A stretch of 64,000 nt of DNA. Source: Neobacillus niacini NBRC 15566. Lineage in GTDB: Bacteria; Bacillota; Bacilli; Bacillales; Cytobacillaceae. The first letter of the stretch is position 1, and each line of letters begins with the position of its first letter. The stretch is taken from positions 32,370 to 96,369 of the forward strand of contig NZ_BCVA01000018.1 of the NCBI RefSeq assembly GCF_001591505.1, given 5' to 3'. Below are positions 10,879 to 19,195 of this stretch, in pieces. A program made the translations under genes and the position numbers. The notes below the pieces were generated by a model. That model did no database searches and was not told the origin of the DNA. It worked only from the letters and a program-made list of their open reading frames with translations.

Positions 10879-10913
10879 GGAAGAACCACTTTTAGAATGG
10901 GTGTGAATAGCAT

Positions 10914-11672
10914 TTGTGTTTAATTTTATTTGCTTCTAAAGTACATCCAGAATATAAGCTGATCGTTGCTGCCAATCGAGATGAATTTTATCAAAGACCT
11001 ACTGTTCCTGCTCACTTTTGGGAGGATGACTCTGAAATCCTTGCTGGACGGGATTTAGAAAAAATGGGTACTTGGATGGGTGTTACAAAAAACGGCCAGT
11101 TTGCTGCCTTAACAAATTATCGGAATCCAACTGAAGTGACGGAGGGTAAACGTTCACGGGGGGAGCTTGTATCAGGCGCACTCAAGTACAACGGAGAAAT
11201 GATAGAGTATATGAAGAGTCTGGCTAGAAATCACGACAGGTACCCTGGGTACAATTTGCTGGCTGGTAATGGGGATCATTTATACTATTATTCTAATGTC
11301 GGTCAGGAATTAAAGAAGATATCGCCTGGGATATACGGTGTCAGCAACCATTTATTAAATACTGACTGGCCTAAAGTGAAACTGGGCAAAGCTGGTTTAA
11401 CAGAAATCATCAACAATCAAAAGACGGATTTAGTTGAAGACCTTTTAACGCTGCTCCAAAAGGCCGACCCAGCTCCGGATGAAAACCTTCCTCAAACTGG
11501 CGTATCATTAGAATGGGAGAGAATGCTATCAGCCATGTTTATTAAGAGTGAAAATTATGGGACAAGGAGTTCAACGGTCTTATTAATGTCTGATAAAGAA
11601 ATTCATTATGTAGAGCGTGTATTTTCTAATCATGAAATAATTGATCAGCATTACACAATAGAACGGGAATAA
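10914..11672 (+). CDS. NRDE family protein (TANGO2-like)
   Basis: This 252-residue protein belongs to the NRDE/TANGO2 family. It starts MCLILFA, and the family motif appears as AANRDEFYQRP at about residues 19-29. The TTG start at 10914 puts Cys directly after Met, as in the family, where an N-terminal Cys suggests an Ntn-hydrolase-like active site. The Shine-Dalgarno is gggtgtga. It is a single-gene unit. The biochemical role is not established; eukaryotic TANGO2 has been linked to lipid or haem handling. Confidence 0.88.
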   Translation: MCLILFASKVHPEYKLIVAANRDEFYQRPTVPAHFWEDDSEILAGRDLEKMGTWMGVTKNGQFAALTNYRNPTEVTEGKRSRGELVSGALKYNGEMIEYMKSLARNHDRYPGYNLLAGNGDHLYYYSNVGQELKKISPGIYGVSNHLLNTDWPKVKLGKAGLTEIINNQKTDLVEDLLTLLQKADPAPDENLPQTGVSLEWERMLSAMFIKSENYGTRSSTVLLMSDKEIHYVERVFSNHEIIDQHYTIERE

Positions 11673-11679
11673 AAAAACG

Positions 11680-11729
11680 AATCAAACGTTTGATTGAATC
11701 GGTTGGTAAACTAATCAAACGTTTGATTA
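11680..11729. repeat. Pair of 16-18 bp perfect palindromes (aatcaaacgtttgatt)
   Basis: aatcaaacgtttgatt occurs at 11680-11695 and, extended to taatcaaacgtttgatta, at 11712-11729. The centres are 33 bp apart. The pair lies between the convergent NRDE and DUF3934 genes, so it is not in an obvious promoter. The same palindrome occurs as another pair at 63671-63734. Confidence 0.8.
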
Positions 11730-11744
11730 AATGCTTGAACGACA

Positions 11745-11906
11745 TCAGTCGGTTTTATCTGATTCCTGTTCAGACGCCGCTCGTTTAGTTCCTTTGCTGA
11801 CATAAGGCTTCGCACTTTTTGCTTTTTTCGCACCCGCTTGCCAACGATTCCAGCCCTTTTTTCCTGTCCCTCTGCCTACTCCACTTTTTGCCTTTGCCTT
11901 TGGCAT
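11745..11906 (-). CDS. Small basic protein, DUF3934 family
   Basis: This is a 53-residue, Lys/Arg-rich protein starting MPKAKAKSGVGRGTGKKGW and continuing NRWQAGAKKAKSAKPY. The GTGKKGWxRWQ core is what I recall of the Bacillus DUF3934 proteins. The ATG at 11906 follows ggagtgg with 4-nt spacing. There are no cysteines and no membrane segment. The high positive charge suggests nucleic-acid or ribosome contact, but the function is unknown. It is too short for most ORF filters. Confidence 0.75.
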   Translation of the reverse strand: MPKAKAKSGVGRGTGKKGWNRWQAGAKKAKSAKPYVSKGTKRAASEQESDKTD

Positions 11907-11933
11907 ATTACCACTCCATCATAATTGAAAAGA

Positions 11934-12176
11934 TTATTGGATTTCTTTATTAAAAAAACCCAATGCATATTTAATACCCTCTTCAATCTCATTTGTATCA
12001 TAACCTTGTAAATCCTCATGAGTAATTTCCAGAGTTGTTCCTGATAATGAATAACCGCTGTCTAAATTAATATCGAGCAGGACCAAAAACCCATTGGCCG
12101 TGTTCTTAATATCAATAATATCGTAATCCAGTATAGGTGCTCCTGTTTGGTACTCTAAAGGTTCTAACTCTGACAT
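11934..12176 (-). CDS. Conserved hypothetical small acidic protein
   Basis: This is an 80-residue acidic protein (MSELEPLEYQTGAPILDYDI at the N-terminus) with no signal peptide or membrane segment. ATG 12176 lies 7 nt after gggggt and is preferred to ATG 12182, which abuts the Shine-Dalgarno. It is 27 nt upstream of the DUF3934 gene on the same strand and may be co-transcribed with it. I do not recognise a named family. Confidence 0.7.
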   Translation of the reverse strand: MSELEPLEYQTGAPILDYDIIDIKNTANGFLVLLDINLDSGYSLSGTTLEITHEDLQGYDTNEIEEGIKYALGFFNKEIQ

Positions 12177-12404
12177 TACCATACCCCCATATTTACTTCT
12201 AGTCTATATTCGAACATAGGTTATACCAAAAGCGAAAAATATAAACATTTATCTGCAGGAAATTCCTACGTAACAAACGAAATGAAATTAGTCGATATTT
12301 TGTATCATAACAGACATTAGATAATTAATATTAACGAAATATTCACATAAATATAATACAAGGCTCCCTGACTACCCAACCATCATTTAAAAGGAGAGAT
12401 ATGC

Positions 12405-13637
12405 ATGCAGCGGCAAAAGCTTTTAATTAATGGGGAAAGATTAAAGAATGAGCTTGAACGATTTGCGCGCTTTGGCCAGACTGAGAATAATGGTGTAACC
12501 CGGCTGGCACTATCAGATGAGGATCGGTTGGCCAGAGATTTTTTTCGGTCATGCTGTGAGGAATTAGGTTTAACCGTTAAGGTTGATGACATGGGCTGTA
12601 TGTATGCCACTCTCGAAGGTACAGAGAATAAGCCGCCCATACTGATAGGCTCCCACTTGGATTCGGTTAAAAAAGGCGGCAGATTTGACGGAGTGCTAGG
12701 AGTGTTAGCTGGTTTAGAAGTTGTCCGAACACTGGTAGAAAATAATATCAAACCGCAAATCCCGATTACACTTGTTAATTTTACGAATGAAGAGGGTGCA
12801 AGATTTGAGCCTTCTATGATGGCGTCTGGAGTGCTTTCCGGCAAATTTGATAAGAATATGATGGTAAAAAAGAAGGATTCCACGGGAATTACGTTTGGCG
12901 AAGCACTTAAATCGATCGGGTATGAAGGGGATGTAAAGAATCGGTTAAAAGAGGGGACTGCATTCTTAGAATTGCATATTGAACAAGGTCCTATTCTTGA
13001 AAAAGAAGCACAGTCCATTGGCGTTGTCGAATGCGTGGTTGGAATGGCGTGCTATGATATTGAAATAACAGGTGAATCTGACCACGCCGGAACTACACCG
13101 ATGAGTATGAGAAAAGATGCTTTGTTTGCTGCTAACAATCTTATTAATGATATTCGCAGCGTATTAGGGACATTAGATGAGGAATTAGTTTTTACCATCG
13201 GCAGGGTAAACGTATATCCGAGTATTCATACCGTCATTCCGAATAAGGTTGTATTTTCCTTAGAAGCAAGGCACAAAAATCCTAAGATTGTCACAACATT
13301 TAAAGAATTTGTTGAAGAACTCCCAAAACGAGGCTTAAATGAAGGCTGCGAGGTAAAAACAACGAAATTATGGGAGCGCGATACAGTTTGGTTTGATACA
13401 GAAGTCGTTACTCAATTAGAAAAATCAACAAAGTCTCTGGGATACACCCACATAAGAATGGTCAGCGGTGCAGGACACGATGCACAATTTATTGCCAGCC
13501 TTGTACCCTCTGCCATGCTTTTTGTTCCAAGTTTTAATGGGAAAAGTCATTGTGAAGAAGAACTTACCTCATGGGAAGATTGTGAAAAAGGGGTTAATGT
13601 ACTTTTAGATACCGTATTAGCGTTATTATCGAAATAA
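12405..13637 (+). CDS. Zn-dependent M20-family hydrolase (N-carbamoyl-L-amino acid hydrolase / allantoate amidohydrolase type)
   Basis: This 410-residue hydrolase is of the AmaB/HyuC/AllC group, which cleaves the C-N bond of N-carbamoyl amino acids or allantoate with two metal ions. Metal and substrate motifs are GSHLDSV, GGRFDGVLGV, NEEGARF, ELHIEQGP (the catalytic-dimer insertion), SDHAGTTPMSMR and SGAGHDAQF. The ATG follows aaaggagag. It is monocistronic with a very strong terminator. A paralogue is at 35409. The sequence does not distinguish carbamoylase from ureido-acid hydrolase; no hydantoinase or purine-catabolism gene is adjacent. Confidence 0.87.
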   Translation: MQRQKLLINGERLKNELERFARFGQTENNGVTRLALSDEDRLARDFFRSCCEELGLTVKVDDMGCMYATLEGTENKPPILIGSHLDSVKKGGRFDGVLGVLAGLEVVRTLVENNIKPQIPITLVNFTNEEGARFEPSMMASGVLSGKFDKNMMVKKKDSTGITFGEALKSIGYEGDVKNRLKEGTAFLELHIEQGPILEKEAQSIGVVECVVGMACYDIEITGESDHAGTTPMSMRKDALFAANNLINDIRSVLGTLDEELVFTIGRVNVYPSIHTVIPNKVVFSLEARHKNPKIVTTFKEFVEELPKRGLNEGCEVKTTKLWERDTVWFDTEVVTQLEKSTKSLGYTHIRMVSGAGHDAQFIASLVPSAMLFVPSFNGKSHCEEELTSWEDCEKGVNVLLDTVLALLSK

Positions 13638-13680
13638 GAGCAGACACCTGGTGAAATTGCCAGGTGTCTGCTCTTATTTA
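13635..13680 (+). terminator. Strong Rho-independent terminator overlapping the stop codon
   Basis: agagcagacacctgg pairs perfectly with ccaggtgtctgctct across a 7-nt loop, followed by a T-rich tract. Confidence 0.93.
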
Positions 13681-13752
13681 CCTTAATTTGAATACTGGTT
13701 TTTTTATGGAAGAACTTCCAATAAGAAATTGAACAACTATTTTAAAAATTCT

Positions 13753-13836
13753 TTGCAGTTTATCCTGATATTTTGTATATTAATATAGTTAATACGATAC
13801 CCCCTAACTCATTAACTCTTTATTTTTCTGAAATCA
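13753..13836 (+). promoter_or_regulatory. brnQ promoter with a CodY-like box
   Basis: ttgcag (13753-13758) and tatatt (13776-13781) are 17 bp apart. atttttctgaaatca (13822-13836) matches the CodY consensus AATTTTCWGAAAATT at 11 of 15 positions and lies downstream of the start point, fitting repression of branched-chain amino acid uptake by CodY. Confidence 0.5.
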
Positions 13837-13874
13837 TCAACTGTACAAAATTATTCGATAGATTGGAGCTTCAC

Positions 13875-15203
13875 ATGGAAAGGAAATTACCATTAAAAGA
13901 AATCATCGCCTTGGGCTTTTTTATGTTCGCCTTATTTTTAGGCGCTGGAAATATTATTTTTCCGCCATTACTAGGTCAGCAAGCAGGTGAATCCCTTTTA
14001 TCAGCTATTATTGGCTTTTTAGTTACGGGTGTTGGCCTGCCGCTATTGGCTGTCTTCACCATCGCAAGATCAGGCGGGGATTTAAATGACTTATCCAATC
14101 GAGTACATCCCACATTCGCTAAGGTCTTTCCGGTTATTATTTATTTAACGATTGGACCACTTTTTGGAATACCGCGTACCGGAACGGTAACATATGAGAT
14201 CGGTGTTGCTCCATTCCTGCCAAACGAGAGCAGCATGGGGTTATTTGTTTCAACATTTGTATTTTTCCTTATCACCTATTGGCTTGCACTGAATCCTGCA
14301 AAGTTAGTAGATCGTGTAGGAAAGGTTCTTACTCCAGTACTGTTGCTATTAATCGTAGTAATCTCAATCAGAGGATTTGCTTCTCCTATTGGTTCTGTGG
14401 GTGAGGCGGCAGGAAAATACAGAGACGGAGCGTTTTTTGGCGGCTTTGTCGAAGGGTATTTAACGATGGACGCAATTGCTGCTCTAGTTTTTGGCGTTGT
14501 TGTCATTAACCGCGTGCAGGAAATGGGAATTAAAACAGCATCTGTTATTCGTTCTTATACGATTAAATCTGGGATTATTGCAGGAATTGGGTTATCATTT
14601 GTCTATATTTCATTATCTTTTATTGGTGCGACAAGCGTTGAGGGGATTGGAATGCAGGAAAATGGCGGAGAAATTCTTTCATCTGTCACTTCCCTTTTAT
14701 TTGGACCATTCGGGTCCATCATTCTTGCACTGGTTATTACCGGAGCCTGTTTAACTACTTCTGTAGGTCTGGTTGCAGCATGTGGTGAGTATCTAAGTCA
14801 ACGATTTCCTAGACTTTCCTATCCTGTGGTTGTAACCATTCTTTGTTTATTTAGTTTTACAATGGCGAATCTAGGATTAAGTCAATTAATTGCTTTTTCC
14901 ATCCCACTCCTCATTAGTATTTATCCGATTGCGATTGTTCTGATTTTATTATCTTTATTACATTCCTATATACCGGTGTGGAGGGCTGTTTATATAGGGG
15001 CGATCATTGGAGCAGGTATTGTTAGTATCTATGATGGCTTAACAACTGCTGGTATTGAAGTAGCATCCATTACGACAGCTCTTAACTTCATTCCGCTATA
15101 CACAAATGGATTAGGATGGCTTTTCCCAAGTATCGTGGGCGGTCTGTTAGGGTTGTTTTTTCAATATGCAAAGCTGTTTAATTGGGCAGCTTCATCCAAA
15201 TAA
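13875..15203 (+). CDS. brnQ: Branched-chain amino acid transport protein BrnQ (LIVCS family)
   Basis: This is a sodium- or proton-coupled symporter for Leu, Ile and Val in the cytoplasmic membrane, with about 12 hydrophobic segments. The N-terminus MERKLPLKEIIALGFFMFAL and the LFLGAGNIIFPPLLG motif are diagnostic. The frame is open from 13773, but ATG 13875 follows ttggag by 7 nt and puts the protein at the usual length, 442 residues. It is monocistronic with its own terminator. Regulation by CodY is suggested by an upstream box. Confidence 0.93.
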   Translation: MERKLPLKEIIALGFFMFALFLGAGNIIFPPLLGQQAGESLLSAIIGFLVTGVGLPLLAVFTIARSGGDLNDLSNRVHPTFAKVFPVIIYLTIGPLFGIPRTGTVTYEIGVAPFLPNESSMGLFVSTFVFFLITYWLALNPAKLVDRVGKVLTPVLLLLIVVISIRGFASPIGSVGEAAGKYRDGAFFGGFVEGYLTMDAIAALVFGVVVINRVQEMGIKTASVIRSYTIKSGIIAGIGLSFVYISLSFIGATSVEGIGMQENGGEILSSVTSLLFGPFGSIILALVITGACLTTSVGLVAACGEYLSQRFPRLSYPVVVTILCLFSFTMANLGLSQLIAFSIPLLISIYPIAIVLILLSLLHSYIPVWRAVYIGAIIGAGIVSIYDGLTTAGIEVASITTALNFIPLYTNGLGWLFPSIVGGLLGLFFQYAKLFNWAASSK

Positions 15204-15205
15204 GA

Positions 15206-15254
15206 CAAAAAGGATAGATGAGCATGATAAGAAACTGCTCTACTATCCTTTTTT
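15206..15254 (+). terminator. Rho-independent terminator of brnQ
   Basis: aaaaaggatag-a-tgagca pairs with tgctct-a-ctatcctttttt. The A run and T run make it potentially bidirectional, serving also the convergent gene. Confidence 0.9.
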
Positions 15255-15269
15255 CGTGTTTAGAGTTTC

Positions 15270-15977
15270 CTAACACCTAACATACTTGCGTTTGAAACCT
15301 AACCTGCCTCTATCTAATTCCTTTTGAATGTTCTCAGACGCAAGCAGAGTGCTGCTTTTTTTCTTGTCCCGCCTGATTTCGACTGGACCAACAGCCTTAG
15401 CGGTTTCAACCGCCTTTTCATGGAGCGGCAAATAGGAAATTCCAACGGTGTACATAAAATTATTCATAGCGGATTTCGTTCGATCAGGAGAATCGTGAAT
15501 CGTTTTTTCTACCTGATCAAGCATACCAGCTAGTTTATTGGAGCTAAATTCGGTGTCAGGGCGATTACCCAAAAGCCAGCAGTAACAGCTCCATCCTGCT
15601 GACATTTTAAGTTCTTCACCGCTTGTGATCCATTTATCGGCAACAGCTTGGGCAATAGTGGTCTCAGACAACGTTACGGCAACTACATAGTCCGAAAGCA
15701 TATAAAAATACGCCCCATCTATCCAACGCTCAAAATCCTGCTCAGTCATTGCCAGCGGGTCCGCAATAATACCGGCAAAATACATGGCGTCATAGTTCCC
15801 AGTGGCGTAAAGCTCCTCAGCTAAAGGCTGATTTTTCTTAATCTTTTTCGCAAGAGGCTTCATTGCGCCGGTAGCGACACCAAAAAGCGGCTCATGTGCA
15901 CCATTACTTATGTACGTTTTTTTGATTCGTTCTTTACCGAGTGTTTCTAGTTCCTGCATAACCGTAGTGAAATCCAT
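15270..15977 (-). CDS. DNA alkylation repair protein (AlkD-like, HEAT-repeat)
   Basis: This 235-residue protein is of the DNA_alkylation repair family (PF08713 type), alpha-helical HEAT-like repeats related to AlkC/AlkD glycosylases. The C-terminus (IRRDKKKSSTLLASENIQ, then FKRKYVRC) is a conserved tail I associate with this Bacillus subgroup. The frame is open to 16010, but ATG 15977 follows aaggaagtg by 7 nt. Whether it is an active glycosylase is uncertain because I could not map the AlkD catalytic Asp and Trp with confidence. Confidence 0.75.
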   Translation of the reverse strand: MDFTTVMQELETLGKERIKKTYISNGAHEPLFGVATGAMKPLAKKIKKNQPLAEELYATGNYDAMYFAGIIADPLAMTEQDFERWIDGAYFYMLSDYVVAVTLSETTIAQAVADKWITSGEELKMSAGWSCYCWLLGNRPDTEFSSNKLAGMLDQVEKTIHDSPDRTKSAMNNFMYTVGISYLPLHEKAVETAKAVGPVEIRRDKKKSSTLLASENIQKELDRGRLGFKRKYVRC

Positions 15978-16087
15978 TATTTTCACTTCCTTTATAAAAA
16001 TCCTACTCATTACATTGTAAACCCTCGTTATAGCAATTCCAACTTCATAAATTCACGAAATGGATTCAGGCATCCTAAAGGTTATAA

Positions 16088-16113
16088 TAAAAAAAGCTGC
16101 ATAGCAGCTAAAA
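16088..16113 (-). terminator. Terminator of the SDR gene
   Basis: On the minus strand agctgctatgcagct is followed by eight T. It lies about 70 nt after the SDR stop codon. Confidence 0.8.
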
Positions 16114-16182
16114 CACTCTACCAAGAAAGCGTAGATTACATGAAATGGTGATTCTACGAGTCATGAACTATTACATTTGGCG

Positions 16183-17097
16183 TTATGATGACATAATTTG
16201 TCCGCCGTTAACATGAATGGTTTGACCGGTCATAAAGCGAGAATCATCTGACGCTAGATAAACATAGGCAGGGGCGAGTTCAAAGGGCTGACCTTGACGC
16301 TGCATCGGGTTATCCGCAAGCGGAACTTGGTCTGCAGAGAAGCTGGATGGAATGAGCGGAGTCCATACCCTGCCGGGTGCCACAGCATTTACTCTAATAC
16401 CCTTATCAACTAAGTTGTTAGCCAATGCCCGGGTGAAACCAACGTTAGCAGCTTTTGTTGCAGAGTAATCAATCAATTGATCATTCCCGTAATATGCGAC
16501 TACTGAGGCTGTGTTAATAATGGAACTCCCTGCCTTTAAGTGGGGAAGCGCAGCTCTGGTTGTGTAAAAGTGGGAGTAAACATTAACTTTAAAGGTTTCA
16601 TCAAACTGCTCATCGGTAATGTCCAGTAAGCTTAATTGTTGAAACTGAATCCCGACATGGTTGCAGAGAATTTCAAGGTGTCCGAAGGTTTGGACCGTTT
16701 GTTCCACGATATCCATACATTGCCGTTTTTCTCTTACATCGCCAGGCAGCAAAAGACACCGTTGTCCAAGTTCTTCGACACGCGTCTTTGTTCGATTGGC
16801 ATCTTCATGCTCATCCAAATAAGAAATGGCAACATCTGCGCCTTCTTTGGCAAAAGCAATTGCTACGGCTGCACCGATTCCGCTGTCGCCGCCAGTTATA
16901 AGTGCAGCTTTCCCTACAAGTTTTCCGCTGCCTTTCTCATTTGGATTTTCAATAATCGGTCTTGGAACCATTAATTTTTCTACTCCTGGCTGGCGAAGCT
17001 GACGCTGTTCCGGAACAGTAAGAGGAATATCTTCGTACCGGGTTATCTTGCCGTAATGGGGATACATAGGATATTTTTGATTATCTTGTGGTGACAC
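16183..17097 (-). CDS. SDR family oxidoreductase (general-stress GSP39-like)
   Basis: This short-chain dehydrogenase has an N-terminal extension (about residues 1-60) typical of the GSP39/YhdF/YhxC group of Bacillus. It has the cofactor motif TGGDSGIG, the structural NHVG, catalytic Ser in NTASVV, Tyr and Lys in [11 protein letters not shown], and PG(R)VWTP after the active site. It is 304 residues long. The start is GTG 17097, 4 nt after taggaggt. It probably uses NAD(P)H on a small alcohol or aldehyde; the substrate is unknown. It is a single gene with its own terminator. Confidence 0.9.
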   Translation of the reverse strand: MSPQDNQKYPMYPHYGKITRYEDIPLTVPEQRQLRQPGVEKLMVPRPIIENPNEKGSGKLVGKAALITGGDSGIGAAVAIAFAKEGADVAISYLDEHEDANRTKTRVEELGQRCLLLPGDVREKRQCMDIVEQTVQTFGHLEILCNHVGIQFQQLSLLDITDEQFDETFKVNVYSHFYTTRAALPHLKAGSSIINTASVVAYYGNDQLIDYSATKAANVGFTRALANNLVDKGIRVNAVAPGRVWTPLIPSSFSADQVPLADNPMQRQGQPFELAPAYVYLASDDSRFMTGQTIHVNGGQIMSS

Positions 17098-17223
17098 GGT
17101 AAACCTCCTAGAAAAACCATTTTGGCTTTACTGTATGACAATTGGGCGAAACTTGTGCATGGTCTTTCACCATACTGAGAGAATTGAATAAAGTGTAGGA
17201 AAAACTCTGAGGAGGAAATGAGC

Positions 17224-17397
17224 TTGTACTATTATAGGTTAAACACCGAAGTAAAGCTGTTGTTAATCAATCACTCGATTGAAAAAGAGGAAATCTTCTA
17301 TAACTCCAATCCAAATCCTTGGAGAATGCCGAAAATAGGTCCAAGGCCGCCGTATTATACGAATCCTAGGTATGAACCTTTTTACCCTGTCATTTAA
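17224..17397 (+). CDS. Small Tyr/Pro/Asn-rich hypothetical protein
   Basis: This 57-residue frame starts MYYYRLNTEVKLLLINHSIE and ends with PRPPYYTNPRYEPFYPVI. The TTG at 17224 lies 8 nt after ggagg; the in-frame ATG at 17218 is only 2 nt from it. The Tyr/Pro/Asn-rich tail resembles small spore-coat or spore-associated proteins, but no family is recognised. A stem-loop terminator lies 48 nt downstream, which supports a real transcript. Confidence 0.6.
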   Translation: MYYYRLNTEVKLLLINHSIEKEEIFYNSNPNPWRMPKIGPRPPYYTNPRYEPFYPVI

Positions 17398-17444
17398 AAA
17401 TCCCTTTACCAATTATAAAACGTAAATTATCACCAAACGCATAT

Positions 17445-17484
17445 GAAATAGCACTGCTTAATCAAGTAGTGCTATTTCTTGTAA
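17445..17484 (+). terminator. Terminator after the small Tyr/Pro-rich gene
   Basis: gaaatagcact pairs perfectly with agtgctatttc, followed by a short T-rich tract. The stretch 17485-17708 holds no gene or motif I recognise. Confidence 0.75.
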
Positions 17485-17708
17485 AATAGATAGCTCTTCT
17501 TCCCTGAATTACTGTCAGCTGTACGGAGAAATTATCCAAAATGCAAAAAATGAAAAACAGTGAAAAGATAAGAAAAAGCTGCATGAAACACGCTTACATA
17601 TAATTTGTTGTCGCTTTTATGGCAAATATTTCCGTTTTCTATCGCTTTGTTTTAGATGACCCTTATGTACGATAATGAAGATATAAATCTTACAAAGGTG
17701 GTAATAAT

Positions 17709-17843
17709 ATGAAAAAAGCAATCGAAAGTTTCATGGATACTTATGGAAAATACATTGCTGTGGCAGCATTTGCTCAAAAACAATGGACTAAAAATGATTT
17801 AGAGTACATGGTAAGTTTGTTTAGAGACGACTCTCAAAAATAA
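17709..17843 (+). CDS. Small hypothetical protein (44 aa)
   Basis: This complete 44-residue frame, MKKAIESFMDTYGKYIAVAA followed by FAQKQWTKNDLEYMVSLF and a short polar tail, starts at an ATG 5 nt after aaaggtgg. It ends in a terminator whose stem begins inside the last codons. It is predicted helical and amphipathic with no clear transmembrane segment. Good initiation and termination signals argue that it is real. The function is unknown. Confidence 0.68.
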   Translation: MKKAIESFMDTYGKYIAVAAFAQKQWTKNDLEYMVSLFRDDSQK

Positions 17844-17866
17844 TGTTGAGAATCGTTTTTTTTTTG
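17828..17866 (+). terminator. Terminator of the 44-aa gene
   Basis: cgactctcaa pairs with ttgagaatcg (one bulge), followed by ten T. Confidence 0.85.
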
Positions 17867-17880
17867 CGATAAATATCCTC

Positions 17881-18888
17881 CTATAATAATGGTTTGCAAA
17901 TACGGTAATGACCTTTACCAGGTACATAGCCTAAACCTCTATTAAGCTTTTGCATGGCCTCATTTCCCGCTTCCGTTTCCGTTGTCATCGTATGAGCTCC
18001 TTCACTTATGGCTTCTTGAATGGACAGAAGTTTAAGCGCTTTGGCAATTCCACGTCCGCGAAAGTGTTGGCTCACCCCAGTATAATCCGTATACATAACT
18101 CCCGTTTCTTCCGTACTAAATAGAGTGGAAACGCCAATAAATCGATCACCGTCGAGAGCAATAAATACCCATTTTTCTTTCGAATAATTTTCTGGGAGTG
18201 CATCCTTCCGCCACTCTGGAAAGGCAGGAAGGTTTCCGGATTGCCCTGGGTTGTCTTTTGATGTTTCTACATATAAGTCATACAATTTCTGTTCTGACAC
18301 CTCACCCGCTATATCAGCTAAGGTAATAAAGGTAATACCGGAGTTTTGTAATTTATGTACAGTGTCTGAAAGTTTGGATACGTCTAGTGTATTCACGTCT
18401 AACCTTAACTCAAAAATATGAGCATCCAGTAAAAAACCATGCTTTTGTGCAAAGGGAAGGGAGCCTGGAATCCAATCCTTTACTTCAGAAAGTAAGACGG
18501 AAGCTTTATGACTGGCAGCCCAATCTTCGAGATGAGAAAGAATCAATCCTCCGACGCCTTGTCTTTGATAGTCTGGATGAACGCAAAAAGTACTCGCAAG
18601 TTCACCTGGATCACTCCATGGAGCCCTCCATGAGGAACCAAAGCCTATGACCTGACCAGCTGTGTTTTCTGCTAACACTCTTATTCTCCCAAAACCTGAT
18701 AGCAGGCCATTCTCGTTTAATGTGAGTGTAGATGTTTGAGGAATATGGCGATCCTCTTCCTCAAGAGCTTCAACAGTTGCAGAACCAGGTTGAATGGAGT
18801 TAAACAGTTGGGCTATATGTTTATAGTCTTCCGGTAACTGAAGATCACGAAGCTTAATTTTTGTAGATATATGATTATTAGATACCAC
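17881..18888 (-). CDS. Tandem GNAT-family N-acetyltransferase
   Basis: This 335-residue protein has two GNAT folds in tandem. The N-terminal copy carries the acetyl-CoA P-loop in FCVHPDYQRQGVGGLIL (about residues 101-117), and the C-terminal copy has VSQHFRGRGIAKALK (about 278-292). Such architecture is found in mycothiol-synthase-like and antibiotic-acetylating enzymes; the substrate cannot be read from the sequence. The GTG start at 18888 follows aggaag by 7 nt. It is monocistronic and convergent with the 44-aa gene, whose terminator is shared. Confidence 0.88.
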   Translation of the reverse strand: MVSNNHISTKIKLRDLQLPEDYKHIAQLFNSIQPGSATVEALEEEDRHIPQTSTLTLNENGLLSGFGRIRVLAENTAGQVIGFGSSWRAPWSDPGELASTFCVHPDYQRQGVGGLILSHLEDWAASHKASVLLSEVKDWIPGSLPFAQKHGFLLDAHIFELRLDVNTLDVSKLSDTVHKLQNSGITFITLADIAGEVSEQKLYDLYVETSKDNPGQSGNLPAFPEWRKDALPENYSKEKWVFIALDGDRFIGVSTLFSTEETGVMYTDYTGVSQHFRGRGIAKALKLLSIQEAISEGAHTMTTETEAGNEAMQKLNRGLGYVPGKGHYRICKPLL

Positions 18889-19124
18889 TCAGCTCTTCCT
18901 CCAAATTTAGGATTAGAAATTTAGTATTCTATCTTTCTTAAATAAATCCTCCTTTTTTACAAAAGCTGGATATGGCAGTCCCTCTGATAAAAATAAAATA
19001 TTTATTTTACCCATTCGAAGAGTTGAATGGGACCCTTTTTTGTACGTCCTCATTCGGACAAGCGCAAGGGAACCCCCTCTGTCCCTGTTCAATCTGACTA
19101 CGCAGTTTCCATTTAACGGAAGTG
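18889..19124. other. Gene-free stretch
   Basis: This is the divergent interval between the GNAT gene and the PstS-like gene. It holds a small hairpin ccattc/gaatgg at 19011-19030 followed by gaccc and six T. I see no reading frame here with a credible start. Confidence 0.5.
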
Positions 19125-19159
19125 TTGTAAAATAATAGAATAAAGTGTAAAATTACACT
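19125..19159 (+). promoter_or_regulatory. Promoter with palindromic operator of the PstS-like gene
   Basis: ttgtaa (19125-19130) and taaaat (19148-19153) are 17 bp apart. A perfect 16-bp palindrome agtgtaaaattacact (19144-19159) covers the -10 box, which suggests repression by a dimeric regulator of unknown identity. Confidence 0.6.
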
Positions 19160-19195
19160 AAATACATACAAGAGATTTTTAGGAGGGGGCATTCC

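Noticed and set aside
13773..13874. 34-residue N-terminal extension of BrnQ
   Set aside because: It has no Shine-Dalgarno, overlaps the promoter, and the family N-terminus begins at ATG 13875.
19007..19192. 61-codon minus-strand frame
   Set aside because: It has no Shine-Dalgarno, overlaps the promoter of the PstS-like gene, and shows no protein family features.
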